Shown piece after piece: positions 34,437 to 43,341 of a DNA stretch of 51,522 nucleotides. Source of the stretch: an uncultured Burkholderiales bacterium (GTDB lineage: Bacteria > Pseudomonadota > Gammaproteobacteria > Burkholderiales > Burkholderiaceae_C); the NCBI GenBank assembly GCA_903880855.1, contig CAIRQX010000125.1, positions 1 to 51,522 on the forward strand. The letters are read 5' to 3'. A program made the position numbers and the translations under genes. The first letter of the stretch is position 1. Each line of letters begins with the position of its first letter. The notes beneath the pieces were generated by a model. That model searched no databases and was not told where the DNA came from. It worked only from the letters and a program-made list of their open reading frames with translations.

Positions 34437-36113
34437 TTAAAGCACGTCGCTGGCAAAGTCTGCCAAGCGAGAGCGCTCACCACGTGCCAGCGTGATATGC
34501 CCGCCATGTGGCCAACCTTTGAAGCGGTCTACCGCAAAGGTCAAACCGGATGAGCCTTCCGTCAAGTAAGGCGTATCGATCTGCGCTAAATTACCCATAC
34601 AAATAATTTTCGTACCGGGACCCGCACGGGTGATCAAGGTTTTCATTTGCTTGGGCGTCAAGTTTTGCGCCTCGTCAATGATCAAATACTTATTGAGGAA
34701 GGTACGACCGCGCATGAAGTTCAAGCTCTTGATCTTGATGCGACTGCGAATCAACTCATTAGTCGCCGCACGACCCCATTCACCTGCACTGGTCTCAGTT
34801 TTGGCCAGCACTTCTAAGTTATCGTCCAAAGCGCCCATCCAAGGGCCCATTTTTTCTTCTTCGGTACCAGGCAAGAAACCAATGTCTTCGCCAACACTAA
34901 CTGTGGCACGCGTCATGATGATTTCGGTGTAGCGGCGGTCGTCCAACACTTGGGTCAAGCCAGCAGCTAGTGCCATTAAAGTTTTGCCCGTGCCCGCTGT
35001 GCCGGTGAGCGTGACAAAGTCAATCTCAGGATCAGTCAGCAAATTCATTGCAAAGTTTTGTTCACGGTTGCGGGTGGTGACGCCCCACACTGCATTTTTA
35101 AGGTGTGTGAAATCTTTCAGTGTTTTCAGCACCACGGTTTTGCCACGGATCTCGGTCACGCGCGCATACAAGCTAGGTTCACCAGGAGACTCGAAATACA
35201 CAAACTGGTTGATATGCAATTCAGGAACGATAGGGCCGCTCAAACGGTAAAAGGTTTGGCTGCCACTTTGCCAACTCTCAACAGACTTGGCGTGTTTGAT
35301 CCAAAAGTCATGCGGTAAGGCCAATGCGCCTGAATACAGCAAGTCGCCGTCTTCTAGCGTTTTGTCGTTTTGGTAGTCCTCTGCTAAAAGACCAAGTGCA
35401 CGCGCTTTGACGCGCATGTTGATGTCTTTAGACACCAACACCACAGGACGAGGCGCATATTGCACGCGTAGTGCTTCTACCACGCCCAAAATTTGGTTGT
35501 CCGCTTTGCCTTGCGGCAGGCTAGGGGGTAGCGTGAAATTCAGCGGCTGGGTTTGAAAGAACAAACGACCGCCGACTTCTCGGTGGCCTGTCCCGCTAAG
35601 TTGAATACCAGTTGTGATGTCCGCATCGTGGTGGTGTGCGACCAATGCATCAAGCGAGCGGCTAGTTTGGCGCGCATTGCGTGCGACCTCTGTCATACCT
35701 TTTTTATTACTGTCGAGTTCTTCCAGCACGATCATGGGCAAGAAGATATCGTGCTCTTCAAAACGATAGAGGCACATCGGGTCGTGCATCAATACATTGG
35801 TATCGAGCACAAATAACTTGGTGGGCCCAGTGCTTTTTGTCTTCTTTGGCTTTGCTGCCGAACGGGCAGTGGGGACTGATCTACGTTCAGTGGTTTGCGC
35901 TTTGCCTGGATAAGTCTCAGGCGTCATGAGTTCTTGCAGCAATTCACCGCCACCTGAGCGATCAAAGCCCTCAACCGAGGGGCTGTGGGCTTGTCTTTCG
36001 ATTAACTCTTCTTGTTCACTGGGACGACGGGCTAGTCGGGTTTTGGCAGGGGCATCAAATGCTTCGGTATTGAGGAGGGAGGCGCGTTTAGAGGGTGCTG
36101 GTGGCAGGGGCAT
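34437..36113 (-). CDS. PIN-PhoH ATPase (YlaK-type)
   Basis: A 558-residue protein combining an N-terminal PIN nuclease-like domain (LFVLDTNVLMHDP, EELDSNKKG, VSKDINMRVKA; residues about 97-240) with a C-terminal PhoH ATPase (TGTAGTGKTLMALAAG Walker A; YLIIDEAQNLTPKQMKTLITR Walker B, quoted in part; GTKIICMGNLAQID). The first 95 residues are low complexity with basic and Pro-rich stretches. PIN-PhoH (PhoH2-like) proteins have been reported as RNA helicase/ribonucleases; the cellular role in proteobacteria is not well defined. It is convergent with dnaB and downstream of a terminator that isolates it from bcp, so it should have its own promoter in 36114-36163. Confidence 0.92.
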   Translation of the reverse strand: MPLPPAPSKRASLLNTEAFDAPAKTRLARRPSEQEELIERQAHSPSVEGFDRSGGGELLQELMTPETYPGKAQTTERRSVPTARSAAKPKKTKSTGPTKLFVLDTNVLMHDPMCLYRFEEHDIFLPMIVLEELDSNKKGMTEVARNARQTSRSLDALVAHHHDADITTGIQLSGTGHREVGGRLFFQTQPLNFTLPPSLPQGKADNQILGVVEALRVQYAPRPVVLVSKDINMRVKARALGLLAEDYQNDKTLEDGDLLYSGALALPHDFWIKHAKSVESWQSGSQTFYRLSGPIVPELHINQFVYFESPGEPSLYARVTEIRGKTVVLKTLKDFTHLKNAVWGVTTRNREQNFAMNLLTDPEIDFVTLTGTAGTGKTLMALAAGLTQVLDDRRYTEIIMTRATVSVGEDIGFLPGTEEEKMGPWMGALDDNLEVLAKTETSAGEWGRAATNELIRSRIKIKSLNFMRGRTFLNKYLIIDEAQNLTPKQMKTLITRAGPGTKIICMGNLAQIDTPYLTEGSSGLTFAVDRFKGWPHGGHITLARGERSRLADFASDVL

Positions 36114-36163
36114 GAGTGAATAGACTAGAGAGTTGAAACATGATGCAGATGAGCAAGAAGTGA

Positions 36164-36193
36164 AAAAGCCGCCTGGAGGCCGAGGCGGCTTTT
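36164..36193 (-). terminator. Rho-independent terminator of bcp
   Basis: AAAAGCCGCCT (36164-36174) pairs with AGGCGGCTTTT (36183-36193). On the minus strand the second arm ends in five T. It lies about 75 bases past the bcp stop. Confidence 0.85.
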
Positions 36194-36266
36194 ATTGAAA
36201 GAAACATTCACAACTTGCAGTGTCATGGAAACACTATAACCTATGAATTTGGCTGATTTGTGTCAG

Positions 36267-36746
36267 TTATCCGCCAGCTTTCTTCAGGGCTTTTACAGCT
36301 TTTAACACTTCGTCCACATGACCTGGCACTTTGAGTCCGCGCCATTCTTGTTTAAGCGTGCCATCAGAGCCGACTAAAAAGGTGCTGCGCTCAATACCTT
36401 TGACTTTTTTGCCGTACATGATTTTGTTTTTGACAACACCAAACATGTGGCACATTTTTTCTTCTGTGTCGGCAATTAACTCGAAAGGCAATTCGAGTTT
36501 GGTTTTGAAGTCGTCATGGGACTTCATGTTGTCGCGTGATACGCCAAAGACGATGGCACCGGCTTTGGCAAAGTCTTTGTATTTGTCGCGAAACTGCATG
36601 GCCTCGGTGGTGCATCCTGGCGTGTTGTCCTTGGGGTAGAAGTACAAGACCACCATATGGCCGTTATGAGAGGAATTTGACACCTTGATGCCGCCCGTGG
36701 CGTTGGCTTCAAATTCAGGGAGGGGTTTGTTGACGACAATTGCCAT
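36267..36746 (-). CDS. bcp: Thioredoxin-dependent thiol peroxidase (BCP/PrxQ-type peroxiredoxin)
   Basis: A 159-residue peroxiredoxin reducing hydroperoxides. VVLYFYPKDNTPGCTTEA holds the peroxidatic Cys45. The residue five positions later, a resolving Cys in many BCPs, is Met50 (CTTEAM), so this is a 1-Cys-type or alternative-partner form; another Cys is in KMCHMFGV (Cys99). STFLVGSDGTLKQEWRG is the conserved C-terminal segment. ATG 36746 is preferred over an in-frame TTG 9 bases earlier; no strong ribosome site is seen at either. A clear terminator follows. Confidence 0.93.
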   Translation of the reverse strand: MAIVVNKPLPEFEANATGGIKVSNSSHNGHMVVLYFYPKDNTPGCTTEAMQFRDKYKDFAKAGAIVFGVSRDNMKSHDDFKTKLELPFELIADTEEKMCHMFGVVKNKIMYGKKVKGIERSTFLVGSDGTLKQEWRGLKVPGHVDEVLKAVKALKKAGG

Positions 36747-36913
36747 AGCGCTCAATCAGGTGTGACAGTGGGAAAGGCCAAAAAGATAGGGCGACTGTCT
36801 AGACCGCGCCCACCAACGGCAACCCGCAATTTTAACTGGAAAATCCAATCAAGGCTCCTATGCCTTGTTCCCCATTAGACAAACGGAGCGCTAAACCACC
36901 ATAAAAGTCTTGA

Positions 36914-37285
36914 TTAGGCCTCGATAACCAATGCTGCCGCTACTTTGCGACCCTCGCCCGCCAAAATATTGAAGGTCCGGCAGGCGGCAAAAGTGTCCAT
37001 AGTTTCCATGCCGATGCCGCGTTGCATCAATGGGGAAACCCAGGCGGGTTGGACAAAGCGAAGCTGTGCACCGCTACCAAAAATCACGAGTTCTACCGAT
37101 AAATCTGCCAAACGCGCAAAGTGGGCGGGGGTAAGTTCGGAAAAGCGGTTGCAGTCCCAGTTCATTTGTTCCCCATGCGAGGTGATCACCACACTGCGCA
37201 TGACTTTTTCTCCTGATATGCCGATCCAACCTGGGCCATAGCCAGTCACGGAGAGTGTGTCGATGCGATCGGGTTGGAGTTTCAT
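36914..37285 (-). CDS. Mth938-like (DUF498) domain protein
   Basis: A 123-residue single-domain protein of the Mth938/NDUFAF3 fold. GYGPGWIGISGEKVMRSVV, WDCNRFSELTPAHFARLADL and LVIFGSGAQLRFVQP are the family signatures, and GIGMETMDTFAACRTFNILAGEGR closes the domain (in parts). Start: ATG 37285 fits a minus-strand -10 at 37318-37313 and a short leader; an upstream GTG at 37327 would add a Pro-rich 14-residue extension and overlaps the putative promoter. Function in bacteria is unknown; the eukaryotic relative assists complex I assembly. Confidence 0.85.
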   Translation of the reverse strand: MKLQPDRIDTLSVTGYGPGWIGISGEKVMRSVVITSHGEQMNWDCNRFSELTPAHFARLADLSVELVIFGSGAQLRFVQPAWVSPLMQRGIGMETMDTFAACRTFNILAGEGRKVAAALVIEA

Positions 37286-37312
37286 AGGGGGAGGAGGGGG
37301 AACTGTGGTCAA

Positions 37313-37336
37313 ATTATAGGTTTTCACCCTATAAAA
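37313..37336. promoter_or_regulatory. Back-to-back -10 elements forming a 7-7-7 inverted repeat
   Basis: TTATAGG (37314-37320) and CCTATAA (37328-37334) form an inverted repeat around 7 bases. Read on the minus strand, bases 37318-37313 give TATAAT; on the plus strand TATAAA starts at 37330-37331. This places divergent -10 boxes for the Mth938 gene and alaA within about 20 bp, so the two promoters would compete or share an operator. Confidence 0.45.
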
Positions 37337-37353
37337 GAGCCCTTGGAGGGACT

Positions 37354-38580
37354 TTGCGAACCATTCAAAAATCCAACAAGCTGTCCAACGTCTGTTACGA
37401 CATACGCGGGCCCATCATGGACCGCGCCCGTCAAATGGAAGAGGATGGTCAAAAAATCATCAAACTCAATATCGGCAATTTAGCCGTATTCGGCTTTGAT
37501 GCCCCCGAAGAAATCCAACAAGACATGATCCGAAACTTGCCCAATTCGGCGGGTTACTCAGACAGCAAGGGTATTTTTGGGGCACGCAAAGCGGTGATGC
37601 ACGAAACCCAGCGCCAAGGCATCAAGGGCGTTGGACTAGACGATATTTATTTAGGCAACGGTGCCAGCGAATTGATCGTCATGGCGACCAATGGTTTGTT
37701 AGACGATGGCGACGAGTTGCTTTTACCGGCGCCTGACTATCCCTTGTGGACTGCTGCAGTGAGCCTGTCAGGCGGCACACCTGTGCACTATTTGTGCGAC
37801 GAAGCCAATGGTTGGATGCCAGACATTGAAGACATTCGCAAAAAAATAACTCCCCATACCAAAGGGATTGTGGTGATCAACCCGAACAACCCTACTGGTG
37901 TGCTCTATACAAATGCCTTGCTCCAACAAATCATTGACTTAGCGCGTGAACACGGCTTGGTTATTTTTGCGGACGAGGTCTATGACAAAGTGTTGTATGA
38001 CGGCGTCAAACACACACCGATTGCAAGCTTGAGCTCAGATGTGCTGACTTTGACATTCAATTCGCTCTCTAAAAGTTATCGTTCTTGCGGTTACCGCGCA
38101 GGTTGGTTGATTGTTTCTGGCGACAAAAAGCCTGCAGCCGATTACATCGAGGGCTTGAATATGCTCTCGAACATGCGCTTGTGCGCCAACGTGCCTGGCC
38201 AATGGGCGATTCAAACTGCGCTAGGTGGTTACCAAAGCATCAATGACTTAGTGGGTGAGGGTGGCCGTTTGCGCAAGCAACGTGATTTGGCCTATGAGCT
38301 CATCACCGCTATTCCGGGTGTGACTTGCGTCAAACCGCATGCCGCCCTGTATTTGTTTCCCCGCTTAGACCCCAAGGTCTATCCAATTAAAGACGACCAA
38401 CAGTTCTTTTTAGAAATGCTGCAAGACACCAAAGTGATGTTGGTGCAAGGTACGGGATTCAATTGGCCCAACCCAGACCATTTCCGTGTGGTTTTCTTGC
38501 CCCATGAAGATGAGTTGCGCGAAGCTATCGCTCGCATGGCGAAATTTTTAGAAAACTACCGAAACAACCGAGCAGCATGA
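37354..38580 (+). CDS. alaA: Glutamate-pyruvate aminotransferase (AlaA type)
   Basis: A 408-residue class I PLP aminotransferase closely resembling E. coli AlaA across its length. KSNKLSNVCYDIRGPIMDRA, LNIGNLAVFGFDAPEEI, GNGASELIVMATNGLL, PAPDYPLWTAAVSLSGGTPVHYL (in parts) and NPNNPTGVLY are conserved. The PLP Lys is Lys240 in NSLSKSYRSCGYRAGW. The start is TTG 37354 with GGAGGG at 37345-37350 only 3-4 bases away; no ATG offers a family-consistent alternative. The stop overlaps hom (ATGA), and it heads the long alaA-hom-thrC-mobB-moeA-moaD-moaE run. Confidence 0.95.
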   Translation: MRTIQKSNKLSNVCYDIRGPIMDRARQMEEDGQKIIKLNIGNLAVFGFDAPEEIQQDMIRNLPNSAGYSDSKGIFGARKAVMHETQRQGIKGVGLDDIYLGNGASELIVMATNGLLDDGDELLLPAPDYPLWTAAVSLSGGTPVHYLCDEANGWMPDIEDIRKKITPHTKGIVVINPNNPTGVLYTNALLQQIIDLAREHGLVIFADEVYDKVLYDGVKHTPIASLSSDVLTLTFNSLSKSYRSCGYRAGWLIVSGDKKPAADYIEGLNMLSNMRLCANVPGQWAIQTALGGYQSINDLVGEGGRLRKQRDLAYELITAIPGVTCVKPHAALYLFPRLDPKVYPIKDDQQFFLEMLQDTKVMLVQGTGFNWPNPDHFRVVFLPHEDELREAIARMAKFLENYRNNRAA

Positions 38581-39899
38581 AACCGATACAAGTTGGCCTT
38601 TTAGGCATTGGCACCGTAGGCAGTGGCACTTTTGAAGTGCTCAAACGCAATCAAGAAGAAATCCAACGCCGCGCTGGCCGCCCTATACAAATCACGATGG
38701 TCGCTGACTTGGACACCGCTCGTGCCCAAGAGATTGTGGGCAACGCTGTAAAAGTGGTGAATGACGCGCGACTAGTGATTGCCAATCCAGACATCGACAT
38801 CGTGGTCGAACTCATCGGTGGTTATGGCATCGCCAAACAATTGGTGCTCGAAGCGATTGCTGCCGGCAAGCATGTGGTGACAGCCAACAAAGCCTTGTTG
38901 GCTGTGCATGGCACAGAGATTTTTGCTGCTGCGCACAAAAAAGGTGTGATGGTGGCATTTGAGGCGGCTGTTGCAGGCGGCATACCGATCATCAAAGCTT
39001 TGCGCGAGGGGTTGAGTGCCAACCGAATCCATTGGGTGGCGGGCATCATCAACGGTACGACCAATTTCATCTTGTCTGAAATGCGCGACAAAGGTTTGGC
39101 CTTTGGTGACGTTCTCAAACAAGCGCAAGCTTTAGGTTATGCAGAGGCAGACCCTACGTTTGATATTGAAGGTGTCGATGCGGCGCACAAAGCCACCATC
39201 ATGGCTGCGATTGCCTTTGGCGTGCCTGTGCAGTTTGATAAAGCGTATGTCGAAGGCATCACCAAACTCGAAGCGCAAGATATCCGCTATGCCGAACAGT
39301 TGGGTTATCGCATCAAGCTCTTGGGTATTTCTAAGCGTACCGCTACTGGTATTGAATTGCGTGTGCATCCTTGCTTGGTGCCTGCCAAGCGTTTGATCGC
39401 CAATGTAGAAGGCGCCATGAATGCAGTGATGGTGCAAGCCGATGCAGTCGGAACAACGCTGTACTACGGCAAAGGTGCTGGAAGCGAGCCCACAGCCAGT
39501 GCTGTGATTGCAGACTTGGTAGACGTCACACGATTGCACACGGCGGACCCGTTGAACCGCGTGCCCCATTTGGCATTCCAACCGGAAACCTTTGACCAAG
39601 CGATGAGCAATTTGCCTGTGTTGCCCATGGAACAGGTGGTCACCAGTTATTACTTGCGTTTGCGCGTGGCAGACCAAGCCGGTGTGTTGGCGCAAATTAC
39701 CGGCATCTTTGCGCAAGCCGCTATCAGCATTGATGCCGTGTTGCAACGTGAGGCCGGTGAGGGCGAGAACCAAACCGACTTGATCATCCTGACCCACGAC
39801 TGTGTGGAGGCCAAGATGAACCAAGCCTTAGCGCAGATGCAACAACTCAGCACAGTGCTGGCGCCCATCACCCGTATTCGTAAAGAAGAGTTGAACTGA
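38577..39899 (+). CDS. hom: Homoserine dehydrogenase
   Basis: A 440-residue enzyme reducing aspartate semialdehyde to homoserine for threonine and methionine synthesis. NAD(P) site LLGIGTVGSGTFEVL; VVTANKALLAVHG and FEAAVAGGIPIIKALREGL in the catalytic core; GIINGTTNFILSEM and GYAEADPTFDIEGVDAAHKATI (in parts). A C-terminal ACT domain (about 350-440: SYYLRLRVADQAGVLAQI) should give threonine feedback control. Starts 4 bases inside alaA and overlaps thrC by one base. Confidence 0.97.
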   Translation: MKPIQVGLLGIGTVGSGTFEVLKRNQEEIQRRAGRPIQITMVADLDTARAQEIVGNAVKVVNDARLVIANPDIDIVVELIGGYGIAKQLVLEAIAAGKHVVTANKALLAVHGTEIFAAAHKKGVMVAFEAAVAGGIPIIKALREGLSANRIHWVAGIINGTTNFILSEMRDKGLAFGDVLKQAQALGYAEADPTFDIEGVDAAHKATIMAAIAFGVPVQFDKAYVEGITKLEAQDIRYAEQLGYRIKLLGISKRTATGIELRVHPCLVPAKRLIANVEGAMNAVMVQADAVGTTLYYGKGAGSEPTASAVIADLVDVTRLHTADPLNRVPHLAFQPETFDQAMSNLPVLPMEQVVTSYYLRLRVADQAGVLAQITGIFAQAAISIDAVLQREAGEGENQTDLIILTHDCVEAKMNQALAQMQQLSTVLAPITRIRKEELN

Positions 39900-41332
39900 T
39901 GTTGTATTTGTCGACGCGCGGGCATCCTGAGCGCAAGAAGTTTTGTGACATCTTGCTCGAAGGATTAGCACCTGATGGCGGCCTGTATTTGCCCGAGCAC
40001 TATCCGCAAATTGACGATGCGCACCTAGGACGCTTGCGTACTATTTTGCAAACCCAAGGCTATGCCGCATTGGCTTTTGAGGTGCTGTCGCTGTTCATCG
40101 ATGACATTCCCTCGGATGACTTGAGGGCGCTCTGTAATAAGACTTATACAGAGGCTGTCTTTGGCACAAAACAAATCGTGCCATTGCGTCCCTTGGGTGA
40201 TGGCCTGTTGGTAGAAGCTTTGTCTAATGGACCTACCTTGGCTTTTAAAGATATGGCCATGCAGTTGCTGGGTAATTTGTTTGAATACGAATTGGCCCGC
40301 CGCGGGGAGGAACTCAATATCTTTGGCGCCACCAGTGGTGACACCGGTAGCGCAGCGGAATATGCGATGCGTGGCAAGCGCGGCGTGCGTGTCTTCATGA
40401 CCAGTCCAAACGGGCGTATGAGCCCGTTCCAACAGGCGCAGATGTTTAGCTTGATGGATGAGAACATACACAACATTGCGATTGAAGGTGTGTTTGACGA
40501 TTGCCAAGATTTAGTGAAAGCCGTCTCCAATGATTTGGAGTTCAAAGCCAAATACAAAATTGGAACGGTCAATTCCATCAATTGGGCGCGCTTGCTAGCG
40601 CAAGTGGTGTATTACTTCGCGGGCTATTTACAAGCCACTTCAAGTAACTCACAAAAAGTCAGCTTTACCGTGCCAAGTGGAAATTTTGGCAATATTTGCG
40701 CCGGCCATGTGGCGCGCATGATGGGCTTGCCCATTGATACCTTGGTTGTGGCAACAAATGAAAACGATGTCTTAGACGAGTTTTTCAAAACCGGGGTGTA
40801 CCGTGTGCGTGGCAGTGCCGACACGCACGAAACATCCAGCCCGTCGATGGATATTTCTAAGGCCAGCAATTTCGAACGTTTTGTATTTGATTTGTTAGGA
40901 CGTGATGCAAATACGACCCGTGATTTGTTCTCCACCCAGATCTCCAAGAACGGTCGTTTTGATTTAAGCCAACATCCCCGCTTTGCATTGGCTACGAAGC
41001 AGTTTGGGTTCATCAGCGGTAAGAGCACCCATGCCAATCGCTTGAGCACGATTCAATCTGTGTATGCGCAACACCATCAAATGATTGATACCCACACTGC
41101 TGATGGCGTGAAAGTGGCGCGTGAGTATGTGAAGCCTGGCATTCCCATGGTTGTTTTGGAAACCGCTTTGCCGATCAAATTTGCCGAGACCATTCAAGAG
41201 GCCTTAGGTCAATCGCCAATATGCCCTGATAAGTTCGTAGGCATCGAACTTTTGCCAAAACGTGTGCATGTGATGCAAGCCGACGTGGAACAAATCAAAA
41301 GTTTTATCGCTTTGCATTGCGAGAGCGCATGA
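39899..41332 (+). CDS. thrC: Threonine synthase
   Basis: A 477-residue PLP enzyme turning O-phosphohomoserine into threonine. An N-terminal YLSTRGHPERKKFCDILLEG segment is typical of the long (fungal/proteobacterial) ThrC class. The PLP Lys is Lys117 in TLAFKDMAMQLLG, and GATSGDTGSAAEYAMRG and PSGNFGNICAGHVARMMGLP (in parts) complete the cofactor site. The start overlaps the hom stop; the stop overlaps mobB as ATGA. Confidence 0.97.
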   Translation: MLYLSTRGHPERKKFCDILLEGLAPDGGLYLPEHYPQIDDAHLGRLRTILQTQGYAALAFEVLSLFIDDIPSDDLRALCNKTYTEAVFGTKQIVPLRPLGDGLLVEALSNGPTLAFKDMAMQLLGNLFEYELARRGEELNIFGATSGDTGSAAEYAMRGKRGVRVFMTSPNGRMSPFQQAQMFSLMDENIHNIAIEGVFDDCQDLVKAVSNDLEFKAKYKIGTVNSINWARLLAQVVYYFAGYLQATSSNSQKVSFTVPSGNFGNICAGHVARMMGLPIDTLVVATNENDVLDEFFKTGVYRVRGSADTHETSSPSMDISKASNFERFVFDLLGRDANTTRDLFSTQISKNGRFDLSQHPRFALATKQFGFISGKSTHANRLSTIQSVYAQHHQMIDTHTADGVKVAREYVKPGIPMVVLETALPIKFAETIQEALGQSPICPDKFVGIELLPKRVHVMQADVEQIKSFIALHCESA

Positions 41333-41853
41333 AGGTCGTTGCGTTTGCAGGTTTCTCAGGATCTGGCAAAACTACTTTGGTCGAGCAGTTGATAGGTGCT
41401 TTTCGACTTCGCGGCTTAAGGGTCTCCGTAGTCAAGCATGCACACCACAACTTCGACATTGACCACCCAGGTAAAGACAGCTGGCGGCACCGAGAGGCTG
41501 GTGCATTTGAAGTGGTTGTAGCCTCCGACCAACGTTTGGTCTTACAGCGGCAGTTTGAGCAACCCACACAACTTTCAGTGCACCAATTGTTGGCAGAGGT
41601 ATATGACGGCGTCGACTGGGTATTGGTAGAAGGTTTCAAGCAAAGCGATGTGCTGAAGGTGGAAGTGTGGCGTCACGCGTCTGGACAGCCAACGCGTTAT
41701 GCTGACGACGATTTTGTCGTGGCTATTGCTACCGACTCACCTGAGCTTCTGCCATCGCCCACCGAGCGACCCGTGATGGATTTGAACCAACCTGATGCCA
41801 TCTGCGAATGGCTATTGGCCAATGCCGACCGTTTTGAATACAACCGAATTTAG
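41329..41853 (+). CDS. mobB: Molybdopterin-guanine dinucleotide biosynthesis adapter MobB
   Basis: A 174-residue GTP-binding protein that assists MobA in attaching GMP to molybdopterin. Walker A is AGFSGSGKTTLVEQL at the N-terminus; VSVVKHAHHNFDIDHPGKDS, RHREAGA and WVLVEGFKQSDVLKVEVWR (Walker B region) are MobB signatures. ATG 41329 overlaps the thrC stop; the in-frame TTG at 41317 is rejected. Followed after 3 bases by moeA. MobA itself is not in the window. Confidence 0.93.
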   Translation: MKVVAFAGFSGSGKTTLVEQLIGAFRLRGLRVSVVKHAHHNFDIDHPGKDSWRHREAGAFEVVVASDQRLVLQRQFEQPTQLSVHQLLAEVYDGVDWVLVEGFKQSDVLKVEVWRHASGQPTRYADDDFVVAIATDSPELLPSPTERPVMDLNQPDAICEWLLANADRFEYNRI

Positions 41854-41856
41854 TTT

Positions 41857-43092
41857 ATGAGCAGACCCCCACTCTTGACGTTAGACGAAGCGCTTCCTCA
41901 ATTGCTGGCGCACGCGCAGGTTCTCACTGAAACGCAAACGGTATCTACCTTTGATGCCGATGGTCGTGTGCTCGCGCAAGACGTCGTCTCTGCTTTGCAG
42001 GTGCCGCCACAAGACAACAGTTCGATGGATGGCTATGCGTTGCGTTTTGCTGACTGTGTAAAAACTAATGCCGTTTTAAAAGTGACGCAACGTATTCCTG
42101 CCGGTTCCCACGGGACAACATTACACGCGGGTGAAGCCGCACGCATTTTTACTGGAGCACCTATCCCAGAGGGTGCAGACGCGGTCGTGATGCAAGAAGA
42201 CTGCGAACCACTCGATGACAACCAAGTGCGCGTGAATTCTGCAGTCGCTTTGGGCCAATGGATTCGTCGCTCAGGTGAAGACGTAACGCGCGGCGCCAAA
42301 GTTTTGCAAAAAGGCGATCGACTCACGCCTGCATCCTTAGGTATGGCCGCTAGCGTTGGATTGGCGCAATTGCAAGTGACGCGACCCCCACGTGTCGCTT
42401 TGTTTTCTACGGGTGATGAATTGGTGATGCCGGGCGACATCGCGCCAGACAAGATGCCCGTGGGATCCATTTACAACTCCAACCGATTTTTCTTGCGTGC
42501 CATGTTGCAACGATTAGGTTGCGAGGTAACAGATTTAGGTGTCGTGCCCGATCAACGAGAAGCTACGGTGGCAGCGTTACAAAGCACAGCCAAGCAGCAC
42601 GATTTGATATTGACCAGCGGTGGCGTGTCGGTGGGGGAGGAAGACCACATCAAGCCAGCAGTAGAACGTTTGGGTAATTTGAATTTATGGCAATTGGCAA
42701 TCAAACCTGGAAAGCCGTTTGCCTATGGAAGCATCCATTCAGAAGGTGGCCCATGCCACTTCATGGGCTTACCCGGTAATCCAGTGTCAAGCTTCATCAC
42801 CTTCTTGTTATTGGTGCGGCCTTTTTTGTTGGCCTTGCAAGGCGCACGGCACAAAGATATTCAACGCTCTACGCGCATCGCCCATTTCGACTGGCCACGT
42901 GCTGACAAGCGACGTGAATTCTTGCGTGTCAAACACAACGCGCAAGGCGGATTGGATTTGTTTGCTAACCAAAGTTCAGGTGTGTTGACCTCTACTGTGT
43001 GGGGCGATGGTGTGGTGGATAACCCCGCTGGCCAAGCTATCAAGCCAGGCGACACGGTGCAATTTATTTCTTTTGCGGAGTGGATGGCATGA
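41857..43092 (+). CDS. moeA: Molybdopterin molybdenumtransferase
   Basis: A 411-residue enzyme inserting molybdate into adenylylated molybdopterin. LTLDEALPQLL, QDNSSMDGYALRFAD, RIPAGSHGTT and IFTGAPIPEGADAVVMQED open the protein. The MoCF-biosynthesis core has VALFSTGDELVMPGD, IYNSNRFFL and LILTSGGVSVGEEDHIKP, and FMGLPGNPVSSFITF is the signature. The stop overlaps moaD (ATGA). Confidence 0.96.
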   Translation: MSRPPLLTLDEALPQLLAHAQVLTETQTVSTFDADGRVLAQDVVSALQVPPQDNSSMDGYALRFADCVKTNAVLKVTQRIPAGSHGTTLHAGEAARIFTGAPIPEGADAVVMQEDCEPLDDNQVRVNSAVALGQWIRRSGEDVTRGAKVLQKGDRLTPASLGMAASVGLAQLQVTRPPRVALFSTGDELVMPGDIAPDKMPVGSIYNSNRFFLRAMLQRLGCEVTDLGVVPDQREATVAALQSTAKQHDLILTSGGVSVGEEDHIKPAVERLGNLNLWQLAIKPGKPFAYGSIHSEGGPCHFMGLPGNPVSSFITFLLLVRPFLLALQGARHKDIQRSTRIAHFDWPRADKRREFLRVKHNAQGGLDLFANQSSGVLTSTVWGDGVVDNPAGQAIKPGDTVQFISFAEWMA

Positions 43093-43340
43093 GGGTGACG
43101 GTGCGCTACTTTGCGTCTATTCGTGAAGCTATAGGACACGGTAGTGAAGTGATTGAGACCGATTCCACAACGGTTGCCGCACTGCGTGACGTTTTGCTGG
43201 CGCGAGGAACTACGTATCAAGAAGCCTTGTCTTCAGAGCGTGCTGTAAGGATGGCTTTGAACCAATCGGTATGCGATGGAACAGCACTTTTACAAGACAA
43301 CTGCGAAGTGGCTTTTTTCCCACCCGTAACAGGCGGCTGA
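43089..43340 (+). CDS. moaD: Molybdopterin synthase sulfur-carrier subunit
   Basis: An 83-residue ubiquitin-fold protein. MRVTVRYFASIREAIG is the usual MoaD start, and the chain ends FFPPVTGG, the C-terminal Gly-Gly that is thiocarboxylated to donate sulfur. ATG 43089 overlaps the moeA stop; an in-frame GTG at 43080 is rejected. moaE follows one base after the stop. Confidence 0.95.
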   Translation: MRVTVRYFASIREAIGHGSEVIETDSTTVAALRDVLLARGTTYQEALSSERAVRMALNQSVCDGTALLQDNCEVAFFPPVTGG

Positions 43341-43341
43341 C

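Noticed and set aside
36850-36867. CAAGGC-TCCTAT-GCCTTG hairpin between the bcp and Mth938 genes
   Set aside because: No T tract, short stem and no positional link to a gene end; could be chance.
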